The position numbers were made by a program, and so were the translations under genes. This document shows, one piece after another, positions 23,239 through 34,137 of a stretch of DNA of 64,000 bases (position 1 is the first letter of the stretch; each line of letters begins with the position of its first letter). Where the stretch lies: positions 1,736,001 to 1,800,000 of the forward strand of contig NZ_CAKMMG010000001.1 of the NCBI RefSeq assembly GCF_927798115.1. Reading direction: 5' to 3'. Below the pieces are notes generated by a model. That model worked only from the letters and a program-made list of their open reading frames with translations, had not been told where the DNA came from and searched no databases. The stretch comes from Paenibacillus auburnensis (lineage in GTDB: Bacteria; Bacillota; Bacilli; Paenibacillales; Paenibacillaceae).

Positions 23239-25149
23239 TTAAGCTTCTACAGTATATAGGAGCTCTTGTTCCTTCACAGATGTACGCCCAGAGGACTTAA
23301 TGGAATCGTACTCTTGAATATTTGTAATAATGACCGGTGTAATGGTGCTATAGCCTGCTTTTTCGATCTCGGCTAGATTGAATTCCATCAGCAGGTCGCC
23401 GACAGCTACCTTTGTTCCAGCTGTAACCTTAGGCGAGAAATGTAGTCCTTTCAGCTTCACTGTATCAATACCGATATGAATCAGCATCTCGGCTCCGTTG
23501 TCACTGACCAGACCAATGGCATGTCCGCTCTTTGACAAGGAGAACACCGTGCCGCTGACAGGTGAAACTACCCGTCCCTCAGAAGGTTGAACCGCAAAGC
23601 CTTTACCCATGATTTCTTCTGAGAATGCAGGGTCATTCACTTCGCTGAGCGGCTTAACTTCACCTGTAATCGGACTGTAGATAACTTCACTAACCTTCTG
23701 CGCATGTTCCTCCTTGAGTAAAGCTGTAGGAACGGATGCACTTGCAGAGACAGTTGTGGCAGGAGCTACTGCCGTCTCCACAGCGGCTTCCGGCTCCTCT
23801 TCGAAACCCAGGATATAGGTTACCACTGTTGCAACAGCGATACCGATGGCAAACCCGATAAGGGAATAGACAAAGGTTGCACCCAGAACCATTGGAATCC
23901 CGGACAAACCTGCCAGACCGCCTATGACATAAGCTTTTACTTTAAACAGACTCAGGAATGCTCCGCCTGCTGCCCCACCAATCAAAGCGGCAATGAACGG
24001 CTTTTTGAAACGCATATTCACACCGTACATTGCCGGTTCGGTAATCCCCATCATCGCAGTAACACTTGTGGAGAGTGCGAGTGGTTTAAGTTTGCTGTTC
24101 TTCGTTTTCAGATACACACCAAAGGTTGCACCGGCTTGGGCAAAGTTAGCGACCATCATGATTGGAATCATGTAGTCATATCCAAGGCTGGCAATCGAGG
24201 CGATCATAATCGGAATCAGCGCATAGTGCATTCCTGTAATGATCAAGAGGGACATCGTACCGCCCAGCAGCAGGCCTGCGAACAAGCCGGTATTGTCAAA
24301 CAGCCAGGAGATTCCTCCGGTCAGCCCGTTACCAATGATAACTCCCAGCGGACCTACAGCAATCAGGGTTAGTGGCACAATCACGAGCAGTGTAACAGTA
24401 GGAACAATGATCAGCTTCAGCGATGCGTGGGTGATTTTATCAACCGCTTTTTCCACATAGGAAGCCAGCCATATTGCAATAACAATCGGAATAACCGACG
24501 AGGAATACGTTGCCGCAACAACCGGCAGGCTGGCAAAGGTAATCGGCTCGCCTGAGCCCAGCAAAGTCGTTACTGTCGGATGAAGAATTGCTGCACCGAT
24601 CGCAGCGGCAATATACATATTACTGCCCAGCTTACGCGCGGCACTGACCGCCAGAATGATCGGCAGGAAGTAGAATGCGCCGTCGCCGATGGCTGAAAGA
24701 ATGACATAGGTTGAACTGGTGCTGCCCATCCATCCCGCAGCTACCAGCAGGGCAATGATCCCTTTGATCATCCCCGCGCCGGTGATAGCCGGCAGGATGG
24801 GAGTGAAAATACCGGAGATGAAATCAAGCACGCTGCTGAGCGGATTCTTTTTCTTCTTGGCACCCGCACCAGCGGAACCTGAGCTTACTTTCCCGTCGGG
24901 AGTACCGGACATGTTCTTCACAAGCTCGTTATATACAACAGGAACATCGTTGCCGATGATAATCTGGAACTGGCCCCCGTTAATCATTACACCCATGACC
25001 CCTGGTGTCTTCTGCAGCGCGGCTTTGTCTGCCAGCTGATTGTCATTGAGGTTGAAGCGCAGGCGGGTCATACAGTGGGTCACCTGATCAATATTCTTTT
25101 CTCCGCCCACCAGCTGCAGTATTTCTTTGGAAAGTGCTGTTTTATCCAT
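23239..25149 (-). CDS. bglP: PTS beta-glucoside-specific EIIBCA component
   Basis: 636 residues from the ATG at 25149, chosen for GAAGGAG upstream; a start 18 nt earlier precedes that site. EIIB domain: residues 1-85, phosphocysteine in THCMTRLRF at about 26. EIIC: about 105-460, some ten membrane helices with GITEPAMYGVN as the conserved loop. EIIA: about 490-625, phosphohistidine in MLIHIGIDTV. It imports and phosphorylates beta-glucosides such as salicin or cellobiose. It sits after licT and a RAT/terminator (25184-25271), so LicT antitermination probably controls it. The substrate is inferred from the neighbouring GH1 enzyme and LicT. Confidence 0.93.
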   Translation of the reverse strand: MDKTALSKEILQLVGGEKNIDQVTHCMTRLRFNLNDNQLADKAALQKTPGVMGVMINGGQFQIIIGNDVPVVYNELVKNMSGTPDGKVSSGSAGAGAKKKKNPLSSVLDFISGIFTPILPAITGAGMIKGIIALLVAAGWMGSTSSTYVILSAIGDGAFYFLPIILAVSAARKLGSNMYIAAAIGAAILHPTVTTLLGSGEPITFASLPVVAATYSSSVIPIVIAIWLASYVEKAVDKITHASLKLIIVPTVTLLVIVPLTLIAVGPLGVIIGNGLTGGISWLFDNTGLFAGLLLGGTMSLLIITGMHYALIPIMIASIASLGYDYMIPIMMVANFAQAGATFGVYLKTKNSKLKPLALSTSVTAMMGITEPAMYGVNMRFKKPFIAALIGGAAGGAFLSLFKVKAYVIGGLAGLSGIPMVLGATFVYSLIGFAIGIAVATVVTYILGFEEEPEAAVETAVAPATTVSASASVPTALLKEEHAQKVSEVIYSPITGEVKPLSEVNDPAFSEEIMGKGFAVQPSEGRVVSPVSGTVFSLSKSGHAIGLVSDNGAEMLIHIGIDTVKLKGLHFSPKVTAGTKVAVGDLLMEFNLAEIEKAGYSTITPVIITNIQEYDSIKSSGRTSVKEQELLYTVEA

Positions 25150-25183
25150 GATGATATGCTCCTTCAAATCTGAGTATGTGGTA

Positions 25184-25271
25184 CAAAAAAAACCTAAACA
25201 CCGAGTAGTGACGCTTACTTGCCGCCAACACTATTCAGCGCTTAGGTTTTGCCTGCTTAGAGTAACAATCC
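25184..25271 (-). promoter_or_regulatory. RAT antiterminator and terminator upstream of bglP
   Basis: The minus strand reads GGATTGTTAC (start of the RAT), then GGCAAAACCTAA, the LicT/SacT-type antiterminator signature (25243-25271). AACCTAA of the RAT overlaps and pairs with TTAGGTT before a T-run at 25184-25197, forming the alternative terminator. LicT binding to the RAT would prevent termination. Confidence 0.9.
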
Positions 25272-25281
25272 CATATAGCTA

Positions 25282-26142
<861 letters not shown>

Positions 26143-26160
26143 TTACACCGTCAGAGTAGT

Positions 26161-26231
26161 AAAAAGGCAAAACCAAAACTGGCACCATAATGCCGGCTTC
26201 TGGTTTTGCCTGATAAGTACAGTAACAATCC
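26161..26231 (-). promoter_or_regulatory. RAT antiterminator and terminator upstream of licT
   Basis: The minus strand shows GGATTGTTACTG, then CAGGCAAAACCAGAA (26201-26231), overlapping a terminator in which GGCAAAACCA pairs with TGGTTTTGCC followed by TTTTT (26161-26210). Confidence 0.88.
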
Positions 26232-26253
26232 AGTTAGTTAAACCTTTATAAGC

Positions 26254-26282
26254 ATATTAGCATATTGGCTGTAGAATGACAA
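26254..26282 (-). promoter_or_regulatory. promoter of licT
   Basis: Minus strand -35 TTGTCA (26277-26282) and -10 TAATAT (26254-26259) with a 17-nt spacer, just upstream of the licT RAT. Confidence 0.55.
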
Positions 26283-26289
26283 CGTTATA

Positions 26290-27782
<1,493 letters not shown>

Positions 27783-27809
27783 TCATGATGATATATGGCC
27801 GAAAAACAA

Positions 27810-27910
27810 GAAAAACCTAAACCGTTGGAAAATACATTCGAGCTCTTCAAGAAGAAGTCGAATGATTTACCATCAGTTTAGGTTTTGCCTGGCACGGCCA
27901 GTAACAATCC
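27810..27910 (-). promoter_or_regulatory. RAT antiterminator and terminator upstream of the glucosidase gene
   Basis: The minus strand reads GGATTGTTACTGG, then CAGGCAAAACCTAAA (27877-27910). CCTAAAC of the RAT pairs with GTTTAGG before TTTTTC (27810-27822), giving the alternative terminator. Confidence 0.9.
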
Positions 27911-27947
27911 ATTAAACGATGAATTTAAGGATTATTCAGTTAAAACC

Positions 27948-27976
27948 ATCCTAACACAGCATCTATGAAATTTCAA
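27948..27976 (-). promoter_or_regulatory. promoter of the glucosidase gene
   Basis: Minus strand TTGAAA (27971-27976) and TAGGAT (27948-27953) with a 17-nt spacer, upstream of the RAT. Confidence 0.45.
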
Positions 27977-27996
27977 ACAGTAGCTAAAAATATGTT

Positions 27997-28530
27997 CTAA
28001 CCAAACGCCAGCATGCATATGGCGATGGCGGCTATGAAGCCGACAATGTCGGAGAACAGGCCGACCTTAAGCGCATACCGTCCGTTACGGATACCTACAG
28101 CGCCGAAATAGACGGTTAGCACATACAGGGTAGTGTCGGTACTGCCCTGGATTGTGGAGGCAATCATGCCGATCAGTGAATCCGGCCCGTGGACGCGGAT
28201 GAGGTCTGTCGTATAGGCAAGCGAGCCGGTGCCGGTCAGCGGGCGGAGCAGGCCTAGCGGCAGCACCTCGGGCGGAACGCCAAGTCCCTGCAGCGCCGGT
28301 GCGATGAACCCCATCAGGAAATCCAGTGCACCGGATGCACGGAAGACGCTGATGGCGACCAGCATGCCGACTAGATGCGGGATAATGGCAATGGCGGTCC
28401 CGAAGCCGTCCTTGGCCCCTTCTACGAAGGACTCATAAACAGGAACCTTGCGCGTAAAAGCATAAAGCGGAATGAATGTGATCATGACCGGAATTGCCCA
28501 GGCCGATATGAGGCTGATTAGCTGAAACAA
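27997..28530 (-). CDS. spmB: spore maturation protein B
   Basis: 177 residues, polytopic. It begins FQLISLISAWAIPVMITFIPLYAF and contains GTGSLAYTTDLIRVHGPDS and STIQGSTDTTLYVLTVYFGAVG, typical of the nucleoside-recognition (Gate) domain family to which SpmA and SpmB belong. Together with SpmA it is needed for full dehydration of the spore core in B. subtilis. It starts 7 nt after spmA stops, the last gene of dacB-spmA-spmB. Confidence 0.95.
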   Translation of the reverse strand: MFQLISLISAWAIPVMITFIPLYAFTRKVPVYESFVEGAKDGFGTAIAIIPHLVGMLVAISVFRASGALDFLMGFIAPALQGLGVPPEVLPLGLLRPLTGTGSLAYTTDLIRVHGPDSLIGMIASTIQGSTDTTLYVLTVYFGAVGIRNGRYALKVGLFSDIVGFIAAIAICMLAFG

Positions 28531-28537
28531 GCGCAGC

Positions 28538-29203
28538 TCACCCTTTCATGGAGGAATGCGGGAGGGCCGGCCCCCCTCTGGCTGAATCCCCCGGCCTGAT
28601 CGCCGGCGGCTTCGGCGGCCTGCGCAGCAGAGTCAGGCGGCGGAACAGCCTGTCCGCCGCAATCGCTGCCAGCGTCGCTACTGCCGTTGCAGCGAGCGTT
28701 GTACCGACAATACCGGCCGGTTCAGCCGAGCCATAGTTGAGCCTGATCGCAATCAACGTGGCAGGAATGAGTGTAATGCTGGCAGTGTTCAGCGCCAGCA
28801 GGGTGCACATCGCCGGAGTAGCAGTCTCCTTATCAGGGTTCAGCGTCTGCAGCTCCTGCATCGCCTTGATGCCCATAGGTGTTGCTGCATTGCCGAGACC
28901 CAGCAGATTTGCACTCATATTTGAGAGTATATAGCCGATAGCCGGATGGCCTTTCGGCACATCCGGAAACAAAAAGCCAACGACCGGGCCGAGCAGGCGG
29001 GCGATTTTACGCAGCAGGCCTGCATCCTCCGCCACCCGCATCATCCCCATCCAGAATACCAGTACGCTGATCAGGCCGAAGCTTACGGTAACTCCGCTTT
29101 TGGCGCCGTCAAAGACAGCTGCCGTGAACTCATCCATCCGGCCGTTTACGGCAGCGAAGACGAAGCCGATCACGATCATCGCCAGCCAGATTCCATTAAT
29201 CAT
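28538..29203 (-). CDS. spmA: spore maturation protein A
   Basis: 221 residues with about five to six hydrophobic segments. It carries the Gate-domain motifs VLVFWMGMMRVAEDAGLL and SNMSANLLGLGNAATPMGIKAM. The C-terminal tail is basic and proline-rich (RRPPKPPAIRPGD). It works with SpmB during late sporulation. The dacB gene lies 33 bp upstream on the same strand, which reproduces the B. subtilis dacB-spmA-spmB order. Confidence 0.95.
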   Translation of the reverse strand: MINGIWLAMIVIGFVFAAVNGRMDEFTAAVFDGAKSGVTVSFGLISVLVFWMGMMRVAEDAGLLRKIARLLGPVVGFLFPDVPKGHPAIGYILSNMSANLLGLGNAATPMGIKAMQELQTLNPDKETATPAMCTLLALNTASITLIPATLIAIRLNYGSAEPAGIVGTTLAATAVATLAAIAADRLFRRLTLLRRPPKPPAIRPGDSARGGPALPHSSMKG

Positions 29204-29236
29204 GCCGTTCCCCTCCCCTCCGCTATCCGCGTCCTG

Positions 29237-30430
29237 TTATTTCCCCATTTGCAACAGCGCGCGCAGCGCACTGCCCAGCGCCTGCAGCCAAGTGTCTGCC
29301 GGATACTCAGCAGCCCCCGCCGGAGCGTATCGCTTCATATATAAAGATTGCTCCGGAGGAAGCTGCTCCGGTGTATAAACCGGCACCCGGCCGATCTCCT
29401 TTCCGCCGAGCTGCAGCACCAGCGCCCCCTTCAACCCAAAGCTGCTGCGGGCTTCAGACCCGCCAGAAGCGGCCGGCTGACCATTCAGAACGAGCTTCGT
29501 GACTATCCTGGCTTCTTCACCCTGTCCGAGCGGATAGGCAAACTTCTTTGACGTTACGAAACTATATCCGCTGATGCTTTCCCCGCGTTCAATTAAGGTT
29601 TTGAGCGGATAATGGTTAAAGCCGAAATTAAGCAGCGAAGCATGGTCGTTCCAGTCATTGCCATCATTCAGCGTCACTGCCACCAGCTGCTGCCCGTTCC
29701 GGGTGGCGGAGCTGACCAGACACCGCAGCGCCTTTTTGGTATAGCCTGTTTTTACTCCATCCGCACCTTCATAGAGACGGAGCATTTTATTTTTGTTAGC
29801 CCATTTGTAGTCCCATTTCTCATACGGATTGTCCGCCGTTTTCTCCTGGGTTCTCACAATCTCCTTAAAAACAGGATTATGCAGCGCGTATGCGGTCAAC
29901 ACGGCTAGGTCATTGGCACTGGAATAATGGCCTTCAGCATCCAGCCCGTGCGGATTGGCAAAATGCGTATGGGTCAGTCCAAGCTCCTCCGCCTTGGCAT
30001 TCATCAAATAGACGAAGCCCTGTTCCGATCCGCCGACATGTTCTGCGATCGCAGTGGCCGCATCATTCCCGGAACGAAGCATCAGACCGTAGAGCATATC
30101 CTCCAGCTTCATTTCCTCCCCCTGCTTCAAATACAGTGAGGAGCCCTCCTTGGCAAAAGCATTCTTTCCTACTTTGACCTTGGAATCCAGATCCCCATTC
30201 TCTATGGCCACTATGGCAGTCATGATTTTGGTCAGACTGGCGATCAGCATTGGCTCATCTCCCCGGCTGCTGTAAAGAATCCTGCCGGATTCCACATCAA
30301 TCAGCGCCGCCGCTCTGGCATGAGTTGTGATAGAGATATTCTCCGCATGAACAAGATAAGGTGGAGCCCAAACCACCAGCAGTGTGCACAATATCAAAAT
30401 TAACGACGACCTAAAGGTTAATGTCTTCAT
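29237..30430 (-). CDS. dacB: D-alanyl-D-alanine carboxypeptidase, sporulation type (PBP5*)
   Basis: 397 residues from the ATG at 30430; GGAGG lies 6 nt upstream, and the longer open frame reaches back through the promoter. A signal peptide (about 1-29, cut near VHA-EN) precedes the S11 peptidase domain: S-x-x-K is SLTK at about residues 65-68, S-x-N is RSGNDAAT, and K-T-G is GVKTGYTKK. A C-terminal PBP5 domain follows. It trims pentapeptide stems and limits cross-linking of spore cortex. Placement before spmA and spmB and a sigma-E-like promoter support the sporulation role. Confidence 0.93.
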   Translation of the reverse strand: MKTLTFRSSLILILCTLLVVWAPPYLVHAENISITTHARAAALIDVESGRILYSSRGDEPMLIASLTKIMTAIVAIENGDLDSKVKVGKNAFAKEGSSLYLKQGEEMKLEDMLYGLMLRSGNDAATAIAEHVGGSEQGFVYLMNAKAEELGLTHTHFANPHGLDAEGHYSSANDLAVLTAYALHNPVFKEIVRTQEKTADNPYEKWDYKWANKNKMLRLYEGADGVKTGYTKKALRCLVSSATRNGQQLVAVTLNDGNDWNDHASLLNFGFNHYPLKTLIERGESISGYSFVTSKKFAYPLGQGEEARIVTKLVLNGQPAASGGSEARSSFGLKGALVLQLGGKEIGRVPVYTPEQLPPEQSLYMKRYAPAGAAEYPADTWLQALGSALRALLQMGK

Positions 30431-30494
30431 GTTCATCCTCCGGCTTTTATCAGATCTTAGGGTTCCGTAATGAATTATCATCCTATGTTGTACA

Positions 30495-30521
30495 AGTGTA
30501 TGCAGCTTGAGGAACAGGTAT
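30495..30521 (-). promoter_or_regulatory. sigma-E-like promoter of dacB-spmA-spmB
   Basis: The minus strand has ATA (30519-30521), a 16-nt spacer, then CATACACT (30495-30502), which fits the sigma-E -10 CATACANT. It lies about 65 nt before the dacB start. Confidence 0.6.
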
Positions 30522-30548
30522 GTCCTCCGCTTGTACCGTTCACATACA

Positions 30549-30592
30549 AAAAGGGACACCGCCGCAAAAGGCGATATCCCGATTTTTGTCTG
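30549..30592 (-). terminator. terminator after ytfJ
   Basis: On the minus strand GGGATATCGCC pairs imperfectly with GGCGGTGTCCC, followed by TTTTTG. It separates the ytfJ unit from the dacB promoter. Confidence 0.8.
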
Positions 30593-30601
30593 TCCGGACT
30601 T

Positions 30602-31090
30602 CTAATGGGTGGATGAATTCGAAGGTACCGTTTCAGCTTTTACCTCTGTTTTGGTAACTTTAGCACCCACTACTTCCGCCCCTACAGGTGTACCGTTTTG
30701 AAACATATTCTGGATTTTGTCGATCAGGTTTGGCGTAGCGTCAATAATTTTCTCGAACAGATGGGTCTGATTATCCAGCGGCACAATATGTACCCCTTCT
30801 CTGCCCACTACGAGAAACGCGATTGGACGGATCGAAACACCGCCGCCGCTACCTCCTCCAAAAGGAAGCAATTTGACCCCGCTTCCGCTGCCGTTCACAC
30901 CAGGGGCATCATCTTCCACCCGGTAGTCACTGCCGCCTGCGGCAAATCCAAACGCCACTTTACTAATCGGCAGAATAACGCTGCCATCCGGTGTTTCCAC
31001 AGGATCTCCGACAATCGTATTAACATCCACCATACCCTTGATATTTTCCATCGCCGTCTGCATTAGACCTTGGATCGGATGGTCACTCAT
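30602..31090 (-). CDS. ytfJ: GerW family sporulation protein YtfJ
   Basis: 162 residues. The conserved N-terminus HPIQGLMQTAMENIKGMVDVNTIVGDP, the segment SVILPISKVAFGFAAGGSDY, the glycine-rich GGGSGGGVSIRPIAFLVV and the final LIDKIQNMF identify the family. Members are made in the developing spore, and YtfJ affects germination in B. subtilis. The C-terminal tail (about 25 residues, V/T/E-rich) is variable. The DUF2953 gene lies 118 bp upstream, as ytfI is paired with ytfJ in B. subtilis. Confidence 0.94.
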   Translation of the reverse strand: MSDHPIQGLMQTAMENIKGMVDVNTIVGDPVETPDGSVILPISKVAFGFAAGGSDYRVEDDAPGVNGSGSGVKLLPFGGGSGGGVSIRPIAFLVVGREGVHIVPLDNQTHLFEKIIDATPNLIDKIQNMFQNGTPVGAEVVGAKVTKTEVKAETVPSNSSTH

Positions 31091-31208
31091 ATTGTTAGCC
31101 TCCTTTGAATTCTAGGGACTTCTAATTCTTTCACAGGTGATATCATCCCCCATCGGCACCATTTGTATGTAAGACGTTTCTTCGGAGGAAATTCCAAGCT
31201 GAGTGAGC

Positions 31209-31895
31209 TCAGCGTTTTTGCCTCAAAAGCTTAATCCAACGGGACAAACCGCCCTTAACCTCCGAAATGCGGCGCAGCAGCAGCAAACCGGCAAATAAGA
31301 CATATGCAACAGACAGCTTCCCGGTACAGACAGCTTCTGTAGAATAGCACAGCTCATCCCGGAAAACCGGCACAACAAACATCCGCGGACGCTGCTGCAG
31401 CCGGACAAACTGTGACATCCAGCCCACGAGACTCCATTTTAACCCCCAAAGTGCGCCTGTTGCCGTGGCTGTGTACGCTGCATCACCCAGCGAAAAATCC
31501 GTTGACCAGTCGAGTTTGGTAATCTTGACATGGGACAAGAGGCCCTTAAGCCATTTCTTTAAACCCCGGGTTGCCCGCAAAGCCTCTTTTAGATGGTCCG
31601 CCCATTCCTGCACCGTTTCTTTATTGATTTGTCCTTCTGTATCAGAATCTTGGCGGACTGGCGCAATCCCGCTCTTTTCGAGCTTTACCTTCACCCCGCG
31701 TTCAATCCCTTCAAAAACTAGCTTTGGCAGCTCATAATGGAATTTAATCAGCCCGAACAAGGCTCTAATATCAAATTCCAAGCGATCATCCTTACCGAGT
31801 CTGCATAGGCGGAAGTGAAAATGGATAGAGGAAGACAGGGCGAGTACAATCACAAACAACAGCACGGCCAAGGGTATAGCAAGCCATAACGTCAC
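31209..31895 (-). CDS. DUF2953 membrane protein (YtfI-like)
   Basis: 228 residues. An N-terminal helix (TLWLAIPLAVLLFVIVLALSS) is followed by a beta-rich domain starting IHFHFRLCRLGKDDRLEFDI, the DUF2953 hallmark, including ALFGLIKFHYELP. A charged central part and a conserved LDWSTDFSLGDAAYTATATG segment follow. Function is unknown. Linkage to ytfJ suggests a sporulation link. Confidence 0.85.
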   Translation of the reverse strand: MTLWLAIPLAVLLFVIVLALSSSIHFHFRLCRLGKDDRLEFDIRALFGLIKFHYELPKLVFEGIERGVKVKLEKSGIAPVRQDSDTEGQINKETVQEWADHLKEALRATRGLKKWLKGLLSHVKITKLDWSTDFSLGDAAYTATATGALWGLKWSLVGWMSQFVRLQQRPRMFVVPVFRDELCYSTEAVCTGKLSVAYVLFAGLLLLRRISEVKGGLSRWIKLLRQKR

Positions 31896-32050
31896 GGATT
31901 AACCTCCAAGCAGCCTTTTTATAGGAACACTTGGATTAGTATGGCAAAGTTGGCTGGAAAAAATTCGGGACGATCACAAAATTCCCAAACAAAGTAAAGC
32001 CCCGGCTTCAAAGGTTATACGGACACTTTACGGGGAACCGGAAGAAATAC

Positions 32051-32081
32051 AAAAAACCGCTGCTCCCTAAAGGAACAGCGG
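32051..32081 (-). terminator. terminator after scpB
   Basis: On the minus strand CCGCTGTTCC pairs with GGGAGCAGCGG, followed by TTTTTT. Confidence 0.9.
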
Positions 32082-32119
32082 CAGTAAAATATATAAGTCC
32101 TTATTCCGTCAATGCCTGT

Positions 32120-32722
32120 CTAAGGTTGCTCGACATCGTCGAAGGTTAACTGGCTGTCCAGCTTGTTGAATAGAAGCTGTGTCTCCTCTTCAAGACTGTC
32201 GGAAGTATCGAAGCTCGACGGCTCCGGCAGTTCCTTCAGGCTGGCCAGGCCGAAGCTGTCCAGGAATGACTTGGTCGTACCATACAATATAGGGCGGCCA
32301 ACGGCCTCTGCCCGTCCAACCTCATGAATCAGATCCTTGTTATTCAGCGTATGGATCGCCCGTTCGGACTTCACTCCGCGGATTTCTTCAATCTCCACCC
32401 GGGTAATCGGCTGACGGTAAGCCACGATAGCCAGCGTTTCCAGTGCCGCTTGAGACAACGAGGATCTGGAAGGCGAGTACGCCAGGCGCTCAAAATACGG
32501 TGCATGGTCAGGCAATGTGGCCAGCCGGTAATTCCCGGCAATCTGCACCACCTGCAGACCGCGTTCCTGTGAAATGTAATCGTCCTTCAGCTCTTCAAGC
32601 GCTCTCGTTGCCAGATCCGGGCGCTGCTCGGTAATCTCGGCAATTTGACGGGCTGATAAGCCCTCATCGCCGGATAGGAACAGCAATCCCTCAATAATCG
32701 ATTTCAGCGTTTTGTAATCCAC
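32120..32722 (-). CDS. scpB: segregation and condensation protein B
   Basis: 200 residues with two winged-helix domains. The first reads LKSIIEGLLFLSGDEGLSARQIAEI and the second AALETLAIVAYRQPITRVEIEEIRGVKSERAIHTL, a ScpB signature. The C-terminal tail is acidic. It binds ScpA and regulates the SMC complex that compacts and separates chromosomes. It overlaps the end of scpA by 32 nt. Confidence 0.97.
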   Translation of the reverse strand: MDYKTLKSIIEGLLFLSGDEGLSARQIAEITEQRPDLATRALEELKDDYISQERGLQVVQIAGNYRLATLPDHAPYFERLAYSPSRSSLSQAALETLAIVAYRQPITRVEIEEIRGVKSERAIHTLNNKDLIHEVGRAEAVGRPILYGTTKSFLDSFGLASLKELPEPSSFDTSDSLEEETQLLFNKLDSQLTFDDVEQP

Positions 32723-33482
32723 TGAACTCCTCTCCCCCTCTCCACTCCATTACAATGTCATCAAATAATTTCTCCTGATAGCAAAATATCGCCTTCATTT
32801 TCATCAGCTCCAGAATTGCCAGGAAGGTTGTTACGATCTCATGCCGGTCCATGCTCTCATGCAAAAGCGCAGAGAACCGCAGCCTGCCGCCCATCCCTTT
32901 GCGCATCAGCGCCTCTGACACATCCCGTATCCGGTCCTTCACTGAAATTTCGTCACGGGTAATCCGCTGATACGACGATCTTCTGGCTGCCTTGCTCAGC
33001 GCTTTGCGGAAGGCGGCAATCAGGTCAGACGTATGCAGCCCTTTCAGGGTGTTGTCCACCTGTGTCGGCACAAAAGGCCCTAAATCCTCAGGTTCCTTCG
33101 TAAAAATAAGGCTGCGCTCACTCTCCATATCCAGCAGCTGTACGGCAATGCTCTTGATTTTGCGGTATTCAATCAGCCGTTCCACCAGCTCTGCACGCGG
33201 ATCATAGCCGTCGTCCTCGTAGTAATCGAAATCCTCGATCTCAATGACCGGCGGCTTCGGCAGCAACAGCTTGCTCTTGATGGATAAGAGGGTAGCTGCC
33301 ATTACGAGAAACTCACTGGTAATATCCAGCTCAAGCTCCTGCATCGTCTGCAGGTATTCCATGTACTGCTCGGTAATCTCGCTGACCGGAATGTCCTGGA
33401 TGTCGATTTCCGCTTTGTCAATCAAGTGCAAGAGCAGATCGAGCGGACCTTCGAACGTCTCCAGCTTATACAATACAGTCAC
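32691..33482 (-). CDS. scpA: segregation and condensation protein A (kleisin)
   Basis: 263 residues from a GTG at 33482 behind AGGAGG. The N-terminal signature FEGPLDLLLHLIDKAEIDIQDIPV contacts the SMC neck; the C-terminal winged helix contains VTTFLAILELMKMKAIFCYQEKLFDDI. It is the kleisin that bridges the SMC heads together with ScpB. The long overlap with scpB suggests coupled translation. Confidence 0.97.
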   Translation of the reverse strand: MTVLYKLETFEGPLDLLLHLIDKAEIDIQDIPVSEITEQYMEYLQTMQELELDITSEFLVMAATLLSIKSKLLLPKPPVIEIEDFDYYEDDGYDPRAELVERLIEYRKIKSIAVQLLDMESERSLIFTKEPEDLGPFVPTQVDNTLKGLHTSDLIAAFRKALSKAARRSSYQRITRDEISVKDRIRDVSEALMRKGMGGRLRFSALLHESMDRHEIVTTFLAILELMKMKAIFCYQEKLFDDIVMEWRGGEEFSGLQNAEIDY

Positions 33483-33622
33483 GCGATTTCCTCCTGCTAA
33501 AAAAAGTAAAGTGCAGCGCCGCTAAATGGACGCTACACAAGTAGAAAGATTTTTTATAGACCATGCTTTCTTCTCATACTTATAAATAAGCACGATTAAG
33601 GCTGATTCGTCAAGAGGCTGTC

Positions 33623-34099
33623 TTACTTAAACAGCTTGTTCAGGTTAGCCATCTCGATGGCAGAGGTAGCTGCATCCCAGCCTTTATTACCCGCTTTGGT
33701 CCCCGAGCGCTCAATTGCCTGCTCGATATTCTCAGTAGTCACGACACCGAAAATAGTCGGAACGCCTGTTTTAAGATTGATTGCCGCTACGCCTTTGGCA
33801 ACCTCGTTGCACACATAGTCATAATGTGTTGTAGATCCGCGGATTACTGTGCCGAGGGCAATGACGGCGTCATATTTGCCGCTTTCGGCCATTTTTTGGC
33901 AGATCAGTGGGATTTCGAATACGCCCGGAACCCAAGCAACATCCACCTCATCATCGGCAACACCGTGGCGCTTGAATGCGTCCAGGGCACCGGAAAGCAG
34001 CTTGCTGGTAATAAATTCATTGAAACGTCCTACAACTACACCATATTTCAAACCCTCAGATACTAAATGTCCTTCAAAATAATTCGGCATTGTGTTCAT
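33623..34099 (-). CDS. ribH: 6,7-dimethyl-8-ribityllumazine synthase
   Basis: 158 residues from the ATG at 34099, 3 nt after AAGGG; a start at the ATG encoding MPNYFEG would have better spacing. Motifs: [46 protein letters not shown] (with the catalytic His) and [16 protein letters not shown]. It condenses 5-amino-6-ribitylaminouracil with dihydroxybutanone phosphate. Last gene of ribD-ribE-ribBA-ribH. Confidence 0.97.
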   Translation of the reverse strand: MNTMPNYFEGHLVSEGLKYGVVVGRFNEFITSKLLSGALDAFKRHGVADDEVDVAWVPGVFEIPLICQKMAESGKYDAVIALGTVIRGSTTHYDYVCNEVAKGVAAINLKTGVPTIFGVVTTENIEQAIERSGTKAGNKGWDAATSAIEMANLNKLFK

Positions 34100-34137
34100 C
34101 AACCCTTCATGTTTAAGTTAGTAGTTTATGGTAAAAG